Notes: generated by a model from the sequence alone, not told the origin. Shown: positions 1 through 12,030, counted from the first letter of the stretch. The stretch: DNA of 64,000 nucleotides from Arsukibacterium indicum (GCF_019100565.1 NZ_JAHRID010000003.1:310001-374000), one strand, 5' to 3'. Made by a program: numbers and translations.

Positions 1-317
1 CCTTGCTGCTCTAATGCCAATACGTCTGCTGGTAACTGCTGATAATCGGGTTTATATAACCACAGCACGACTTTATCAGCACTAACATGCTGTAATAATA
101 AAGATTTCAAAGTCAGGTGCAGCGTGTCGAATCTTGGTGGATAGGATGTCAGATTTACGATCAGTTCGCCCGCCAGCGGATGGCGACTCTGTTTTAACGC
201 TGCCCGCCGGGCCCATTGTTTCGCTAGTACTGACTGCGCTGTATATTGCAGCGGCATGCCGCTCAATGATTTAAGCTTGCGCTGAAAATGACGCTTTAGC
301 GTCGATAAAACAGACAT
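1..317 (-). CDS. glycosyltransferase-like protein, N-terminal part (runs off the window)
   Basis: An open frame reads leftward from an ATG at 315-317 to the window edge without a stop, giving about 105 residues. After a basic N-terminus it contains the stretch VNLTSYPPRFDTLHLTLKS followed by LLLQ and DKVVLWLYKPDYQ. This resembles the start of a family of polysaccharide or LPS glycosyltransferases (SLTSYPxR...HLTIxSLL..Q...DKIILWL), which suggests transfer of a sugar during cell-surface glycan synthesis. Family assignment is by pattern recognition, and the catalytic region lies outside the window. Gene boundaries to the left cannot be given. The next gene (peroxiredoxin) is also leftward and about 60 bp away. 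Confidence 0.6.
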   Translation of the reverse strand, partial: MSVLSTLKRHFQRKLKSLSGMPLQYTAQSVLAKQWARRAALKQSRHPLAGELIVNLTSYPPRFDTLHLTLKSLLLQHVSADKVVLWLYKPDYQQLPADVLALEQQ

Positions 318-377
318 ATTAAAATCTCGTGAAGCAGCGCAATCCAAAAGACTAACGGCAGATTACGCTGCAAAGTA

Positions 378-851
378 TTACAGGGCGGCTAACATCACTT
401 CAGCTTTGCTGACTTCAAAGGTTTTCGGTGCTTCAACATTCAGTTTGGTGACGACACCATTTTCAACTATCATCGCGTAGCGCTGCGAACGCACCCCGCC
501 AAAATCGCCGGTTTCCATGGTAAGGCCAATGGCTTTGTGAAAGGCGGCACCACCGTCGGCTAAAAATACAATTTCCTCAGCATTCTGGCTTTTGCCCCAG
601 GCGCTCATCACAAAGGCATCGTTTACTGCGGTGCAGATAATGGTATCCACCCCTTTGGCCTTAATCTGATCGGCCAGCGCAATATAGCCGGGCAAATGGG
701 CGGCAGAACAGGTGGGGGTAAAAGCACCCGGCACCGCAAACATTAATACCTTTTTATTGGCAAAAATCTGGCTGGTAGTCGGGTTCATTACGCCCTCTTT
801 GGTCAGTTGTGAAAAACTGACTTCTGGTAGTTTATCGCCGGTTTTAATCAT
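378..851 (-). CDS. Prx5-type peroxiredoxin
   Basis: A thiol peroxidase that reduces H2O2 and organic hydroperoxides in the cytoplasm. With the start at 851 the protein has 157 residues, normal for the Prx5/AhpE-like redoxin family. The peroxidatic site reads PGAFTPTCSAAHLPGY with C48 and the conserved T45; R124 (SQRYAM) fits the conserved active-site arginine. C73 is a possible second cysteine. An upstream ATG at 914 would add 21 residues and overlap rsmJ. The internal start is preferred because AGGGGA lies 7 nt before it and MIKTGDKLP matches family N-termini. There is no glutaredoxin fusion. It probably works alongside the nearby glutathione reductase and catalase-peroxidase. Confidence 0.93.
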   Translation of the reverse strand: MIKTGDKLPEVSFSQLTKEGVMNPTTSQIFANKKVLMFAVPGAFTPTCSAAHLPGYIALADQIKAKGVDTIICTAVNDAFVMSAWGKSQNAEEIVFLADGGAAFHKAIGLTMETGDFGGVRSQRYAMIVENGVVTKLNVEAPKTFEVSKAEVMLAAL

Positions 852-900
852 TGGTATTTCCCCTGAGTTTAATTTTTGAGTTATTGATTCTTTTAAGCTG

Positions 901-1653
901 CTAAATGGCGGCATTTACATAGACATCGAAACGGTTATTTTTACCGGTTACCGCCATCGTCGGTGCTTTATCTGCCAGCCAGCCGGCATAGCCCGGCCGT
1001 TTTACCACTACCCGCTTTTGTGCCAATTGCAGTGCCGGTGCCAGTAAACTGTCGGCATCATCATCACTGCCTACTACGTCATGAAAAGCGCGCATTTCTT
1101 TTTTAACCTGGGCCGACTTTTCTCTGGCCGGAAACATGGGATCCAGAAATACCACATCTACCGCGGTGCTATTTTGCAGCGCCTGCAGTGCCGGACAATG
1201 CCGCAACTGCATACGGTCAGCCACGCTGCTTAACATGGGATCAGCCGCCGCCCGGCGCAAACCATCCGCTAACAGGGCGGCTACCGCCGGATTACGCTCA
1301 ACCAGGGTAACCGCTGCGCCAAGGCTGGCAAGCACAAAGGCATCCCTCCCCAGGCCCGCCGTTGCGTCCAGCACGCTGATATTACTTTTTTTGTTCAGTC
1401 CAACCGCTTTGGCAATGGCTTCGCTTTTGCCACCGCCATGCTGGCGCCGGTAATTGCTGGCACCGCTGGCAAAATCAACCAGAATAGCGCCCTGCTTTGG
1501 CAAATCCGCATTTAACAGCACTAATGCACCCTGTTGCATGCACAGGTACCAGCCTGCTGGCGCGGTCGTGGTTGTCAGGCCAAATTGTTGTTGTAAATAC
1601 TGGCAGTAGTCAGCCGTTAACTCAGCACTTAGCCGCAGGGGAATGGCTGTCAT
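901..1653 (-). CDS. rsmJ: 16S rRNA (guanine1516-N2)-methyltransferase RsmJ
   Basis: SAM-dependent methyltransferase that modifies G1516 of 16S rRNA in the small subunit. The 250-residue length is typical. The SAM-binding motif I reads [12 protein letters not shown] (residues 95-106), followed by an acidic strand end VERNP. The catalytic-type motif [12 protein letters not shown] (169-180) is the N2-guanine methylase signature of this family. The start codon overlaps the stop of the upstream glycosylase gene by one base (TGATG), so the two are probably translationally coupled. The peroxiredoxin gene follows about 50 bp downstream on the same strand. Confidence 0.94.
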   Translation of the reverse strand: MTAIPLRLSAELTADYCQYLQQQFGLTTTTAPAGWYLCMQQGALVLLNADLPKQGAILVDFASGASNYRRQHGGGKSEAIAKAVGLNKKSNISVLDATAGLGRDAFVLASLGAAVTLVERNPAVAALLADGLRRAAADPMLSSVADRMQLRHCPALQALQNSTAVDVVFLDPMFPAREKSAQVKKEMRAFHDVVGSDDDADSLLAPALQLAQKRVVVKRPGYAGWLADKAPTMAVTGKNNRFDVYVNAAI

Positions 1654-2357
1654 CAGCGCTGCATCCCGGCATAGTTTTCGCCACAGCTGAACGCCACGAT
1701 CTGGCTGATTTCCTGCAAGCTAAGGCCAGACTGCTGTTGCCACAGGTTAAACTGCTGCTGAATTTGCTTAAGGCTGCGCTGGCTGGTAAGGCCGCCATCA
1801 AACACACCATAAGAGCGCAAATAGGCTTCTACATCCTGACTGAGGATAAAAGTGTCTTTACCAATAGCACGCAGCGCATACGGGCCGGTATTGCCGCCTA
1901 ATCTGGCCCCGTGTTTTTTCAGATAAGCCCACAGGCCAATGATATTATCGGCTGGCCAGTCAGCAATAAAACTGGCAAAGCTGGCATGATGCTGCTGAAT
2001 ATCATAGATCATCAGCGCATTATCGCGAATGGTGAATACTTTGTTTAAATTGCGGATAATTCGTGGATCGGCCGCTTTCTGCTCGAGCATTTCATCGCTT
2101 AGCAGCAATACTTTTTCAATATCAAAATCAAAAAACAGTTCGCAAAATCCCGGCCATTTTTGGCGAACCACTCGCCAGACAAAACCAGATTGAAACACTT
2201 TTTTGGTTAGCTCGGCTAACAGCAGGTTGTCTGGTAATTTTGCCAGGCCGGCCGGCGCCAACGGTTTGCTGGTTAACGCCACCAATGCTGCCTCACCACC
2301 TTTACGCTGACAGGCCCGCTGATAAATAGCTGCAAACTCTTCTACTTTCCCGCTCAT
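1653..2357 (-). CDS. DNA-3-methyladenine glycosylase I (Tag)-like protein
   Basis: Predicted base-excision enzyme of the Tag branch of the HhH-GPD superfamily, removing alkylated adenine from DNA. The 234-residue frame has the Tag-like blocks [20 protein letters not shown] and FDFD, then [16 protein letters not shown], and a distal [13 protein letters not shown] segment. The ATG at 2357 is chosen because AGGA lies just before it. A longer frame starting at 2432 would run into the neighbouring lipoprotein gene and adds an unrelated N-terminus. It is coupled to rsmJ by a one-base overlap. The zinc-binding residues of canonical Tag are not obvious, so it may be a divergent paralogue. Confidence 0.8.
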   Translation of the reverse strand: MSGKVEEFAAIYQRACQRKGGEAALVALTSKPLAPAGLAKLPDNLLLAELTKKVFQSGFVWRVVRQKWPGFCELFFDFDIEKVLLLSDEMLEQKAADPRIIRNLNKVFTIRDNALMIYDIQQHHASFASFIADWPADNIIGLWAYLKKHGARLGGNTGPYALRAIGKDTFILSQDVEAYLRSYGVFDGGLTSQRSLKQIQQQFNLWQQQSGLSLQEISQIVAFSCGENYAGMQR

Positions 2358-2382
2358 ACGTTCCTGTAATAAGTACTGCTGT

Positions 2383-2868
2383 TTAATAGCTGTTGTGCTT
2401 AACCAGTTTGCACTGGCCACCTGACAACTCAACGGCAGGCTTAGGTACTACGGCACAATCTGACATCCGGCCAAGGCGCATGTTTTCCGCTTCTGCAGCA
2501 GCGTTATATGCAGCAATTTTTTTCAGGATCTCAGCCTCTTTGCCATCCCTGGTTGAATACGCAATATACCGCTCCGGGCCGCCACAGGGTTTATGGCCAA
2601 AGCCAGTTACCCGGCACTGGCTATTATCATCTGCTTTGGCATCGCCAATTAACGCCAGTGCCTCCTGGCGCAATCTGTCAACATCAGCCGCATTGGTTAG
2701 CGTGCTCATTTGTTTCTCCTTCGCTTTTACAGCCGCAATCGGATCTTTTTGCGGATCAATCGCTTCCACCAATGGCTCAGGTGCCACCCGCTCGTTATTT
2801 GCAGCCTGGCCCTGCTGGCAGCCTGCTGTAGCCAGTAATAATACCAGTAAGGCTAATTGATTTTTCAT
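2383..2868 (-). CDS. hypothetical lipoprotein, DUF-like
   Basis: A 161-residue protein with a short basic start, a leucine-rich signal segment and a possible lipobox ending ATAGC, putting the lipidated cysteine at C17. The lipobox is imperfect because -3 is Thr. The mature part is hydrophilic with a KAKEKQMSTLTNAADVD helix and four further cysteines (C83, C95, C138 and C153 by rough count), one within QCRVTGFGHKPCGGPERY. That could allow two disulphides in the periplasm. No function is recognised. It lies just upstream of the glycosylase gene on the same strand, with only 25 bp between them. Confidence 0.72.
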   Translation of the reverse strand: MKNQLALLVLLLATAGCQQGQAANNERVAPEPLVEAIDPQKDPIAAVKAKEKQMSTLTNAADVDRLRQEALALIGDAKADDNSQCRVTGFGHKPCGGPERYIAYSTRDGKEAEILKKIAAYNAAAEAENMRLGRMSDCAVVPKPAVELSGGQCKLVKHNSY

Positions 2869-2946
2869 AAGCCACCTTTGTTAAGTTATGCGAAATTCAT
2901 CCTGACAGAGCAAAGCTGAATAAGCAATTAATAAAATATTAACAGT

Positions 2947-5025
2947 TTAGCCTGTAATTCCCATATGTCGCAGCAGCGCTTCATTTGACGGTTCCCGGCC
3001 GCGGAAGCCTTTAAACAGCTCCATTGGTTCAGCGCTGCCGCCACGCTCTAAAATCCAGTTTAAAAAATCCTGGCCGGTAGCCGGATTAAATACCCCTTCT
3101 TCTTCAAACCGGCTGAAGGCGTCAGCTGACAATACCTCGGCCCATAAATAACTGTAGTAACCCGCCCCATAACCACCGGCGAAAATATGGCCAAAGCCAT
3201 GCTGAAACCGGTTAAAACGTGGCGGTATGATCACCGATACCTGTTCGCGTACCTCATCCAGCAACTGCTGTACTCTGCCGCCGGTTGCCTCGTTATACTC
3301 GCTGTGCAGACGCATATCAAACAGGGCGAACTCCAACTGGCGCACTAAAAACATAGCCGACTGAAAGTTTTTCGCCGCCAGCATTTTATTTAGTAAATCC
3401 TGCGGTAATGGCTCGCCGGTTTGATAATGCCCGGAAATGATCGCCAGCGCCTCAGGCGCCCAGCACCAGTTTTCCAGGAACTGGCTGGGCAGCTCGACGG
3501 CGTCCCAGGCCACACCACTAATGCCGGCGACGGCAGCAGCATCTACCTTAGTTAGCATATGGTGCAAGCCATGGCCAAATTCATGAAATAATGTCACCAC
3601 TTCATCATGGGTAAATAGTGCAGGTTTACCGCCAACTGGTTTATTAAAATTACAGGTTAAATAGGCTACCGGGGTTTGCACGCTGCCATCTGGCAAGCGG
3701 CGCCGGCCGCGACAGTCGTCCATCCAGGCCCCACCACGTTTCTGGCTGCGGGCATATAAATCCAGGTAAAAACTACCGCGCAGCTCGCCATTGCTGTCGG
3801 TAATATCATAAAAGCGCACATCCGGGTGCCAGACATCCACGCCTTTGCGCTCGGTTACGCTAACCCCGAACAACTTATTAATCACCCGGAACAACCCCGG
3901 TACCACCTTTGTTTCCGGGAAATACGGGCGTAATTGCTCATCAGATACCGAAAAACGGGCTTGTTTCAGTTTTTCACCATAATAGCTGACATCCCAGGCT
4001 GCCAGCGTTGGTGCCTGAAACTGTTCATCGGCAAACGCCGTCAGCTCAGCCAGATCCTTAGCTGCCTGTGGTTTAGCGCGGCTGGCCAGGTCTGTTAAAA
4101 AGTCCAGTACCTGAGCCGGGCTGTCAGCCATTTTTGTTGCCAGTGACTCTTCAGCGGCGTTGGCAAAATCCAGTAACTGGGCCAGTTCGTGTTTCAGGGC
4201 CAGAATTTCATCGATAATAGCACTGTTATCATACTGGCCGGCATGCGGTCCCTGATCTGATGCCCGGGTGCAGTAAGCGCTGTAAAACTCCTCGCGCAAC
4301 GACCGGTTGTCGGCATAAGTCATAATGGCAATGTAGCTGGGGAAATCCAGAGTAAATACCCAGCCGTCCAGTTCGCGGTTTTTAGCCTCTTCAGCGGCTG
4401 CCTCGCAGGCATCTGCCGGTAAACCCGAAAGCTGTCGCTCATCGGTTATTTGTTTAAACCAGGCTTCTGTGGCATCCAGGGTGTTATTTGAAAAGGTGGA
4501 ACTCAGCTCAGATAAGCGGCTTTGAATTTCCCCGTAACGCTGTTTTTTCTCAGCCGACAAACCAATACCAGATAATTTAAAATCACGCAGCGCATTGGTT
4601 ATCACCTTTTGCCGGGCCGGGTCTAACCGGACAAATTCTTCGCTATCGTACAGATGCTGATAAGCCTGGTACAAACCTTCGTGCTGACCAAGCCAGGTGC
4701 TGAAATCTGATAGCAGTGGCAAGCAACTTTCATACGCCTCACGCAATTCCGGGCTATTTAATACTGAATTTAAGTGCGATACCGGTGACCAGAGCCGGCC
4801 CAGCTGGTCACTGTCTTGTTCCAGTTGCTCTATCAGGCTTTGCCAGCTGATTTTGCCAGCCGCCAGCACCCGTGCTACTGCCTGACGTGACTTAGCGATT
4901 GCGGCTTCTACCGCCGGCCTGACATGCTCTGGCCTGATTTTTGAAAAAGGTGGTAAATCAGTAAAGCTTAGTAACGGATTGCTGTTTGCTACCGGGGCTT
5001 GCGATTGAGGTACGGATTGCGACAT
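2947..5025 (-). CDS. prlC: oligopeptidase A (M3 metallopeptidase)
   Basis: Cytoplasmic zinc oligopeptidase that degrades peptides, including cleaved signal peptides. At 692 residues it is full length for the family. The zinc site TLFHEFGHGLHHM places H481, E482 and H485; the third ligand region ELPSQFLENWCW follows, as expected for M3 enzymes. AGGA lies 10-12 nt before the ATG at 5025. It is divergent from glutathione reductase with about 180 bp between the two starts, as in some Alteromonadales. No export signal is present. Confidence 0.96.
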   Translation of the reverse strand: MSQSVPQSQAPVANSNPLLSFTDLPPFSKIRPEHVRPAVEAAIAKSRQAVARVLAAGKISWQSLIEQLEQDSDQLGRLWSPVSHLNSVLNSPELREAYESCLPLLSDFSTWLGQHEGLYQAYQHLYDSEEFVRLDPARQKVITNALRDFKLSGIGLSAEKKQRYGEIQSRLSELSSTFSNNTLDATEAWFKQITDERQLSGLPADACEAAAEEAKNRELDGWVFTLDFPSYIAIMTYADNRSLREEFYSAYCTRASDQGPHAGQYDNSAIIDEILALKHELAQLLDFANAAEESLATKMADSPAQVLDFLTDLASRAKPQAAKDLAELTAFADEQFQAPTLAAWDVSYYGEKLKQARFSVSDEQLRPYFPETKVVPGLFRVINKLFGVSVTERKGVDVWHPDVRFYDITDSNGELRGSFYLDLYARSQKRGGAWMDDCRGRRRLPDGSVQTPVAYLTCNFNKPVGGKPALFTHDEVVTLFHEFGHGLHHMLTKVDAAAVAGISGVAWDAVELPSQFLENWCWAPEALAIISGHYQTGEPLPQDLLNKMLAAKNFQSAMFLVRQLEFALFDMRLHSEYNEATGGRVQQLLDEVREQVSVIIPPRFNRFQHGFGHIFAGGYGAGYYSYLWAEVLSADAFSRFEEEGVFNPATGQDFLNWILERGGSAEPMELFKGFRGREPSNEALLRHMGITG

Positions 5026-5204
5026 AAAAAAGTGTCCTGCCTTTAACGCTGATAATGATGCTTATCTTGGGTTGGCCGCATCATTTGTCAAGGCAACAAC
5101 AACTACGGTTATCGCAATATCCTTGTTTTTCATGCTGGTTAGTCTTATATCTGGCATATATCCGGCGTAGCCGCACATTTATTAAATTATTCAGAGGCAG
5201 AATT

Positions 5205-6560
5205 ATGGCAAGGCATTTTAATTATCTGGCAATTGGTGCCGGCAGTGGTGGTATTGCCTCAGCTAACCGCGCTGCGATGCGGGGTGCCAGCGCTGCGGTT
5301 ATTGAAGCCAAAGCGGTTGGTGGTACCTGTGTTAACGTTGGCTGTGTGCCGAAAAAAGTAATGTGGTATGGCGCCCACATTGCCGAAGCCATTAAGTACA
5401 GCGCCGACTATGGCTTTAAACTTGATGAACAGGGCTTTAACTGGGCCACCCTGGTAAAAAACCGCGAAGCCTATATCGAACGCATTCATGCTGGCTATAA
5501 GCGTGGCTTCGCTAATAACGGGGTGGAATATATTGAAGGGTTTGCCCGCTTTGTCAGTGCTAACACTGTGGAAGTGAATGGTGAGCAGATCACTGCTGAT
5601 CATATTACCATTGCCACCGGCGGCCTGCCGTTGATCCCCAATCTGCCGGGTGCAGAGCATGGTATCGACTCGGATGGCTTTTTTGAATTAACTACCCAGC
5701 CGGAAAAAGTACTGGTGGTTGGGGCCGGCTATATTGCGGTAGAAATTGCCGGAGTATTGCACGCCCTTGGCAGTGACAGCCATTTGCTGATCCGCCACGA
5801 CCGGCCACTGCGCGACTTTGACCCCGATATTACTGACATGTTGCTGGAGCGAATGTCGCAGGACAAACTAAAACTGCATAAGCATACCAATGTCAGACAA
5901 GTTGTTAAGAACGCCGATGGTAAACTAACGGTAAGTTGCGATAACGATATTGAGTTTACCGACGTAGACTGCCTGATCTGGGCCATTGGCCGCGCGCCGG
6001 CCACCGCAAATATTAATCTGCAGGCAGCAGGCGTAACCACCGATCCACAAGGCTTTATCCGCACTGACAAATATCAGAATACTAATGTTAAAGGTATTTA
6101 TGCAGTCGGTGATATTACCGGTGAAGCCCAGCTTACTCCGGTGGCAATAAAAGCTGGCCGGCAACTGGCAGAACGATTATTTAACCCGGCACTGCCTGAT
6201 GCCCATATGGATTACTCACTGATCCCAACAGTGGTATTCAGCCACCCACCAATCGGTACTATCGGCCTGACTGAAGCACAGGCCCGCCAACAATATGGCG
6301 ATACTAATGTTAAAGTATATCGCTCCAGTTTTGCCGCTATGTATAACGCCATAACCAGCCACCGGGCGCTGAGCCGCTTTAAGCTGGTATGTGCCGGCAA
6401 AGATGAAAAAGTCGTTGGCCTGCATGGCATTGGCGAAGGCATGGACGAAGTACTGCAGGGTTTTGCCGTAGCAATGAAAATGGGCGCCACCAAGGCGGAT
6501 TTTGATGCCACAGTAGCACTGCACCCAACCAGTGCTGAAGAATTTGTGACAATGCGGTAG
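5205..6560 (+). CDS. gorA: glutathione-disulfide reductase
   Basis: FAD flavoprotein that reduces GSSG with NADPH. Its 451 residues match E. coli Gor closely in length. Visible features are the FAD-binding GAGSGG (residues 11-16), the redox disulphide [13 protein letters not shown] (C42/C47), the NADPH-binding [13 protein letters not shown] with two following arginines in [11 protein letters not shown], the second FAD motif YAVGDITG, and the C-terminal catalytic HPTSAEE (H440/E445). An in-frame ATG at 5055 would add 50 residues rich in hydrophobics; the start at 5205 has AGAGGCAG before it and begins exactly at the family N-terminus. The PhoD-like gene starts 10 bp after its stop. Confidence 0.96.
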   Translation: MARHFNYLAIGAGSGGIASANRAAMRGASAAVIEAKAVGGTCVNVGCVPKKVMWYGAHIAEAIKYSADYGFKLDEQGFNWATLVKNREAYIERIHAGYKRGFANNGVEYIEGFARFVSANTVEVNGEQITADHITIATGGLPLIPNLPGAEHGIDSDGFFELTTQPEKVLVVGAGYIAVEIAGVLHALGSDSHLLIRHDRPLRDFDPDITDMLLERMSQDKLKLHKHTNVRQVVKNADGKLTVSCDNDIEFTDVDCLIWAIGRAPATANINLQAAGVTTDPQGFIRTDKYQNTNVKGIYAVGDITGEAQLTPVAIKAGRQLAERLFNPALPDAHMDYSLIPTVVFSHPPIGTIGLTEAQARQQYGDTNVKVYRSSFAAMYNAITSHRALSRFKLVCAGKDEKVVGLHGIGEGMDEVLQGFAVAMKMGATKADFDATVALHPTSAEEFVTMR

Positions 6561-6570
6561 TTTTCAATAA

Positions 6571-8538
6571 ATGCCTCAGCAAACATCCCGTCCATCTGGT
6601 GCTGACAGCCTGCCACTGGTATTAGCCGGGCCTATTTTGCGCGCGGTAACGCCAGATAGTATTACCCTGTGGCTGGCTACCAGTAACCCGGTCCAGTTGC
6701 AACTGAACCTGAATCCGGATGGCGGGACCGTCCGCCATTTTGACCCGGCGCAAATGCAACAGCATTGCCAGACCATCCGTTGCGCCGGCAAGCTGTTCTT
6801 ACAGCTGATTCATATTCCGCTGGCACAGTCGTTACCTGCCAGTTGCTGGATAGCTTACGATTTACAGCTGGCAGATCAGCTAAGCAAATCTCCTGTGTGG
6901 CTTGGCTGGCAGCATTGGGCGCCCGACCTGGTATACCCCGGGCGCGATAACCCCGGTTTTGTTATTCAGCCAAAATTACAAAGTCTGCTGCATGGCTCAT
7001 GCCGTAAACCGCACTTTAATGCCGAAGATGGCCTGTTGGCAGCAGACTTACATCTGCAACAGGCTTCTGCAGAGCAATGGCCGGCACTACTGTTACTAAG
7101 CGGCGACCAGATTTACGCTGATGATGTTGCCGCGCCCATGCTACGGGCAATACATCAGTTAATTAACCGGTTGGAGTTCAGTGACGAAAGCCTGCCTTGT
7201 GCAACAGTAAGCCAGGCTGCAGAGCTACACCAAAGTAAGCCGCACTTTTTTCGGCGTGACACTTTGTTGCCCAAAACTGAGGCTGGCAAGGCTGTGCTCA
7301 GCCAGGTATTTAAAGGCGCTAAAAAGCCGGTTTTTACCTCAGACCATGCCCGTAATCATTTGATCAGCCTGGCCGAGGTTATGGCGATGTATTTGCTGGT
7401 GTGGTCACCTGCCGGCTGGCAGGCTGAGGCAACAGAGCTGAGCGACGAGCTGGCAGCAGATCTGAATGAACACGAGCGGCAGCAATATGATGAGCAGCAG
7501 GTGATCATCAGCAACTTTGCCAACGGTCTTGGCAAAGTACGCCGCCTGCTGGCTCATTTGCCCAGTGCAATGATTTTTGATGATCACGACGTTACCGACG
7601 ATTGGAACCTGAGCGCTGAATGGGAACAAACCGCCTACAACCATGACTTTTCCCGCCGGATTATTGGTAATGCTTTAATTGGCTATTTGCTGTGCCAGGG
7701 CTGGGGTAATACGCCTGAACGTTTTGGGAACGGCCAACTACTGCAACAAGCAGAGCAAGCTTTTACCGACAGCGGCTCGGCACAGCATCAGCAGTTTATT
7801 ACTGAGTTATTACGGTTTGAGCAGTGGCAGTACCAATGGCCAACATCACCACCGCTACTGGTACTGGATACCCGCACCCGGCGTTGGCGCTCAGAAGTGG
7901 CGCTGGATAATCCGTCAGGTTTGCTCGACTGGGAAGCGATAACTGAACTGCAGCAGAATTTAATCGGCCATGATGCGGTGGTAATGGTGTCACCGGCACC
8001 GGTATTTGGCGTAAAACTGATTGAAGGTATTCAACGGCTATTTACCTTACTGGGCAAGCCGTTAATGGTGGATGCAGAAAACTGGATGGCCCACCGTGGT
8101 ACTGCCTATGCATTAATGAATTTGTTCCGCCATCCGAAAACGCCAAAGCACTTTGTTATTTTGTCCGGCGACGTGCATTACTCTTTTGTGTACGAAGTTA
8201 ACCTGCGCGGTCATCAGCATGGGCCGGATATCTGGCAAATTACCAGCAGTGGCCTGAAAAATGAGTTCCCGGGGCGGCTGCTGGATGTGCTGGACAGGTT
8301 AAACCGCTGGCTTTATTCACCGCGCTCCCCACTAAACTGGCTGACCAAACGGCGTAGCATGCGGGTGGTACCGCATAAACCTGACAATGCCAAAGCCGGC
8401 GAGCGCTTGCTGAATATGGCCGGTATTGGCCTGGTTGAACTTAACACCGATGGCTCGCCCAAGCGGGTGATGCAGCTTGGAAGCAAAGGCCAGGTTGTTG
8501 CATTTAACATCAGCGAAGACGATGCACGCTGGGAGTGA
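6571..8538 (+). CDS. PhoD-like metallophosphatase family protein
   Basis: A 655-residue relative of alkaline phosphatase D / MPP-type phosphatases. Metal-binding motifs are in the expected order: LLLSGDQIYADD (D179), AMIFDDHDVTDDWNL (about 335-349) and LSGDVHYSF (533-539). No signal peptide is seen, so it may be cytoplasmic, unlike secreted Bacillus PhoD. The substrate cannot be inferred, although phosphodiesters are likely for the superfamily. It begins 10 bp after gorA and is probably cotranscribed. The map gene ends 13 bp away on the opposite strand, so the two are convergent. Confidence 0.82.
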   Translation: MPQQTSRPSGADSLPLVLAGPILRAVTPDSITLWLATSNPVQLQLNLNPDGGTVRHFDPAQMQQHCQTIRCAGKLFLQLIHIPLAQSLPASCWIAYDLQLADQLSKSPVWLGWQHWAPDLVYPGRDNPGFVIQPKLQSLLHGSCRKPHFNAEDGLLAADLHLQQASAEQWPALLLLSGDQIYADDVAAPMLRAIHQLINRLEFSDESLPCATVSQAAELHQSKPHFFRRDTLLPKTEAGKAVLSQVFKGAKKPVFTSDHARNHLISLAEVMAMYLLVWSPAGWQAEATELSDELAADLNEHERQQYDEQQVIISNFANGLGKVRRLLAHLPSAMIFDDHDVTDDWNLSAEWEQTAYNHDFSRRIIGNALIGYLLCQGWGNTPERFGNGQLLQQAEQAFTDSGSAQHQQFITELLRFEQWQYQWPTSPPLLVLDTRTRRWRSEVALDNPSGLLDWEAITELQQNLIGHDAVVMVSPAPVFGVKLIEGIQRLFTLLGKPLMVDAENWMAHRGTAYALMNLFRHPKTPKHFVILSGDVHYSFVYEVNLRGHQHGPDIWQITSSGLKNEFPGRLLDVLDRLNRWLYSPRSPLNWLTKRRSMRVVPHKPDNAKAGERLLNMAGIGLVELNTDGSPKRVMQLGSKGQVVAFNISEDDARWE

Positions 8539-8551
8539 AGGCCTGAACAAA

Positions 8552-9331
8552 CTATAGCAGTGCCTGCTCTTCTGCCCGCAGAGTTAATACTTCAACGCCG
8601 GTTTCGGTTACCGCTACCGTATGCTCCCACTGCGCCGACAGCTTTTTATCTCGCGTCACTACGGTCCAGCCATCTTTTTTGGTTTTTACTTTGGCGCTAC
8701 CCTGATTCAGCATCGGCTCGATGGTAAATACCATGCCGGGCTTTAACTGCATGCCGGTGCCAGCCTTGCCATAATGCAGCACCTGTGGCTCTTCATGCAT
8801 TTCCCGGCCAATGCCGTGGCCGCAGTATTCCCGAACCACACTATAGCCTTTACTGTTGGCAAATTGCTCTATGGCAAAGCCGATATCGCCTAAGCGGGCG
8901 CCGGGTTTTACCGCTTTAATACCCAGCCAGAGCGCCTGGTAGCAGTCATCAACTAACTGTCGCGCCAGGTAACTCAGCTCACCAATACCATACATTTTAC
9001 TGGAATCAGCAATAAAGCCGTGTTTTTCCAGGGTAATATCAACATTAACAATATCACCATCTTTCAGCACTTGGGTTGCCGAAGGCACGCCATGACACAC
9101 CACATCGTTTACCGAGGTATTCAGCACGTAAGCAAAACCATACTGGCCTTTGCTGGCGGGGCGGGCCTGCAATTCATCAATTATATAGCGCTCGGCCAAA
9201 TCATTAATCTGCAAAGTAGACATACCCGCTACGATGTTTTTATCCAGCATGGCAAATACCTGCGCCAGTAAGCGACCGGCTTCGCGTTGTAGGGCCAGCT
9301 CTGTCGGGGTTTTAAGCTGAACGTCGCTCAT
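8552..9331 (-). CDS. map: type I methionine aminopeptidase
   Basis: Removes the initiator methionine from nascent proteins. The 259-residue sequence holds all five metal ligands (D98, D109, H172, E205, E236) and H80 of the VCHGVPS loop. The usual GDTSKM around the second aspartate is ADSSKM here. AGGAGG precedes the ATG. The first 20 bp overlap the 3' end of the ParD-like gene, which makes coupling likely. The usual housekeeping map lies by rpsB-tsf in many proteobacteria, so this may be a second paralogue; that cannot be tested within the window. Confidence 0.94.
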   Translation of the reverse strand: MSDVQLKTPTELALQREAGRLLAQVFAMLDKNIVAGMSTLQINDLAERYIIDELQARPASKGQYGFAYVLNTSVNDVVCHGVPSATQVLKDGDIVNVDITLEKHGFIADSSKMYGIGELSYLARQLVDDCYQALWLGIKAVKPGARLGDIGFAIEQFANSKGYSVVREYCGHGIGREMHEEPQVLHYGKAGTGMQLKPGMVFTIEPMLNQGSAKVKTKKDGWTVVTRDKKLSAQWEHTVAVTETGVEVLTLRAEEQALL

Positions 9332-9563
9332 CGGCGCCTCCTGTCAGCTCTTGCACAGCAGCAGCTTTGACACCTGCGGCTTTGACATCCGCCTGCTGCA
9401 TTACCATTTGCAGCAGTTGCTGATAGTTGTGGGTGGGATACAACTCGGCCAGCATGCCCATTTTCAGCCAGAATTCGGCCTGAGCGTTAATAGAGCGCGA
9501 CATCGCGCCACTGGCTTTGCGGATCTCTTCATGTAGTTCATCGGCAATTTTAACGATACCCAA
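9312..9563 (-). CDS. ParD-like antitoxin-family protein
   Basis: An 83-residue ParD-like (ribbon-helix-helix type) protein that reads MGIVKIADELHEEIRKASG, then AMSRSINAQAEFWLKMGML, followed by a helical Ala-rich tail. I choose the TTG at 9561-9563 as the start: GGAG lies 8 nt before it, and the resulting N-terminus is where this family normally begins. An ATG at 9587 would add MPPERSTT but has no ribosome-binding site. It overlaps map by 20 bp and sits 30 bp downstream of a palindrome straddling a promoter, as expected for an autoregulator. No ParE/RelE toxin gene is adjacent; the partner gene is map. Confidence 0.8.
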   Translation of the reverse strand: MGIVKIADELHEEIRKASGAMSRSINAQAEFWLKMGMLAELYPTHNYQQLLQMVMQQADVKAAGVKAAAVQELTGGADERRSA

Positions 9564-9592
9564 AGTGGTACTCCGTTCTGGCGGCATACAAT

Positions 9593-9616
9593 ATACGAAT
9601 CATATATGAATCGTAT
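9593..9616. promoter_or_regulatory. 24-bp operator-like palindrome upstream of the ParD-like gene
   Basis: A near-perfect inverted repeat with arms ATACGAATCATA / TATGAATCGTAT; only one pair of positions breaks the symmetry. It overlaps the predicted -10 element on the minus strand. Position and symmetry suit binding by a ribbon-helix-helix dimer, so autorepression by the ParD-like product is inferred. Confidence 0.65.
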
Positions 9617-9627
9617 AATCCGGTAAA
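9599..9627 (-). promoter_or_regulatory. predicted sigma-70 promoter of ParD-like/map
   Basis: On the minus strand TTTACC (9627-9622) is followed after exactly 17 bp by TATGAT (9604-9599), which matches five of six bases of the -10 consensus. Transcription from here would give a short leader to the TTG start at 9563. Confidence 0.5.
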
Positions 9628-9730
9628 GCACTCTATCTCATAACCCGCGGTTTTAATCTATAATTTCGATTAACACTGTCAGTTAAAGTGGCTTTAATTG
9701 TTTGAAAATCAGGTCTATATTCAGTGGTAA

Positions 9731-12010
<2,280 letters not shown>

Positions 12011-12030
12011 TTGCAAAAGTTACGCTGAAT

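Noticed and set aside
1136-1453. Plus-strand frame of 105 codons inside rsmJ
   Set aside because: Lies fully opposite a clear rsmJ gene and has unnatural Ser/Arg/Ala composition.
1497-1901. Plus-strand frame spanning the rsmJ/glycosylase junction
   Set aside because: Antisense shadow of two recognised genes with no domain signal.
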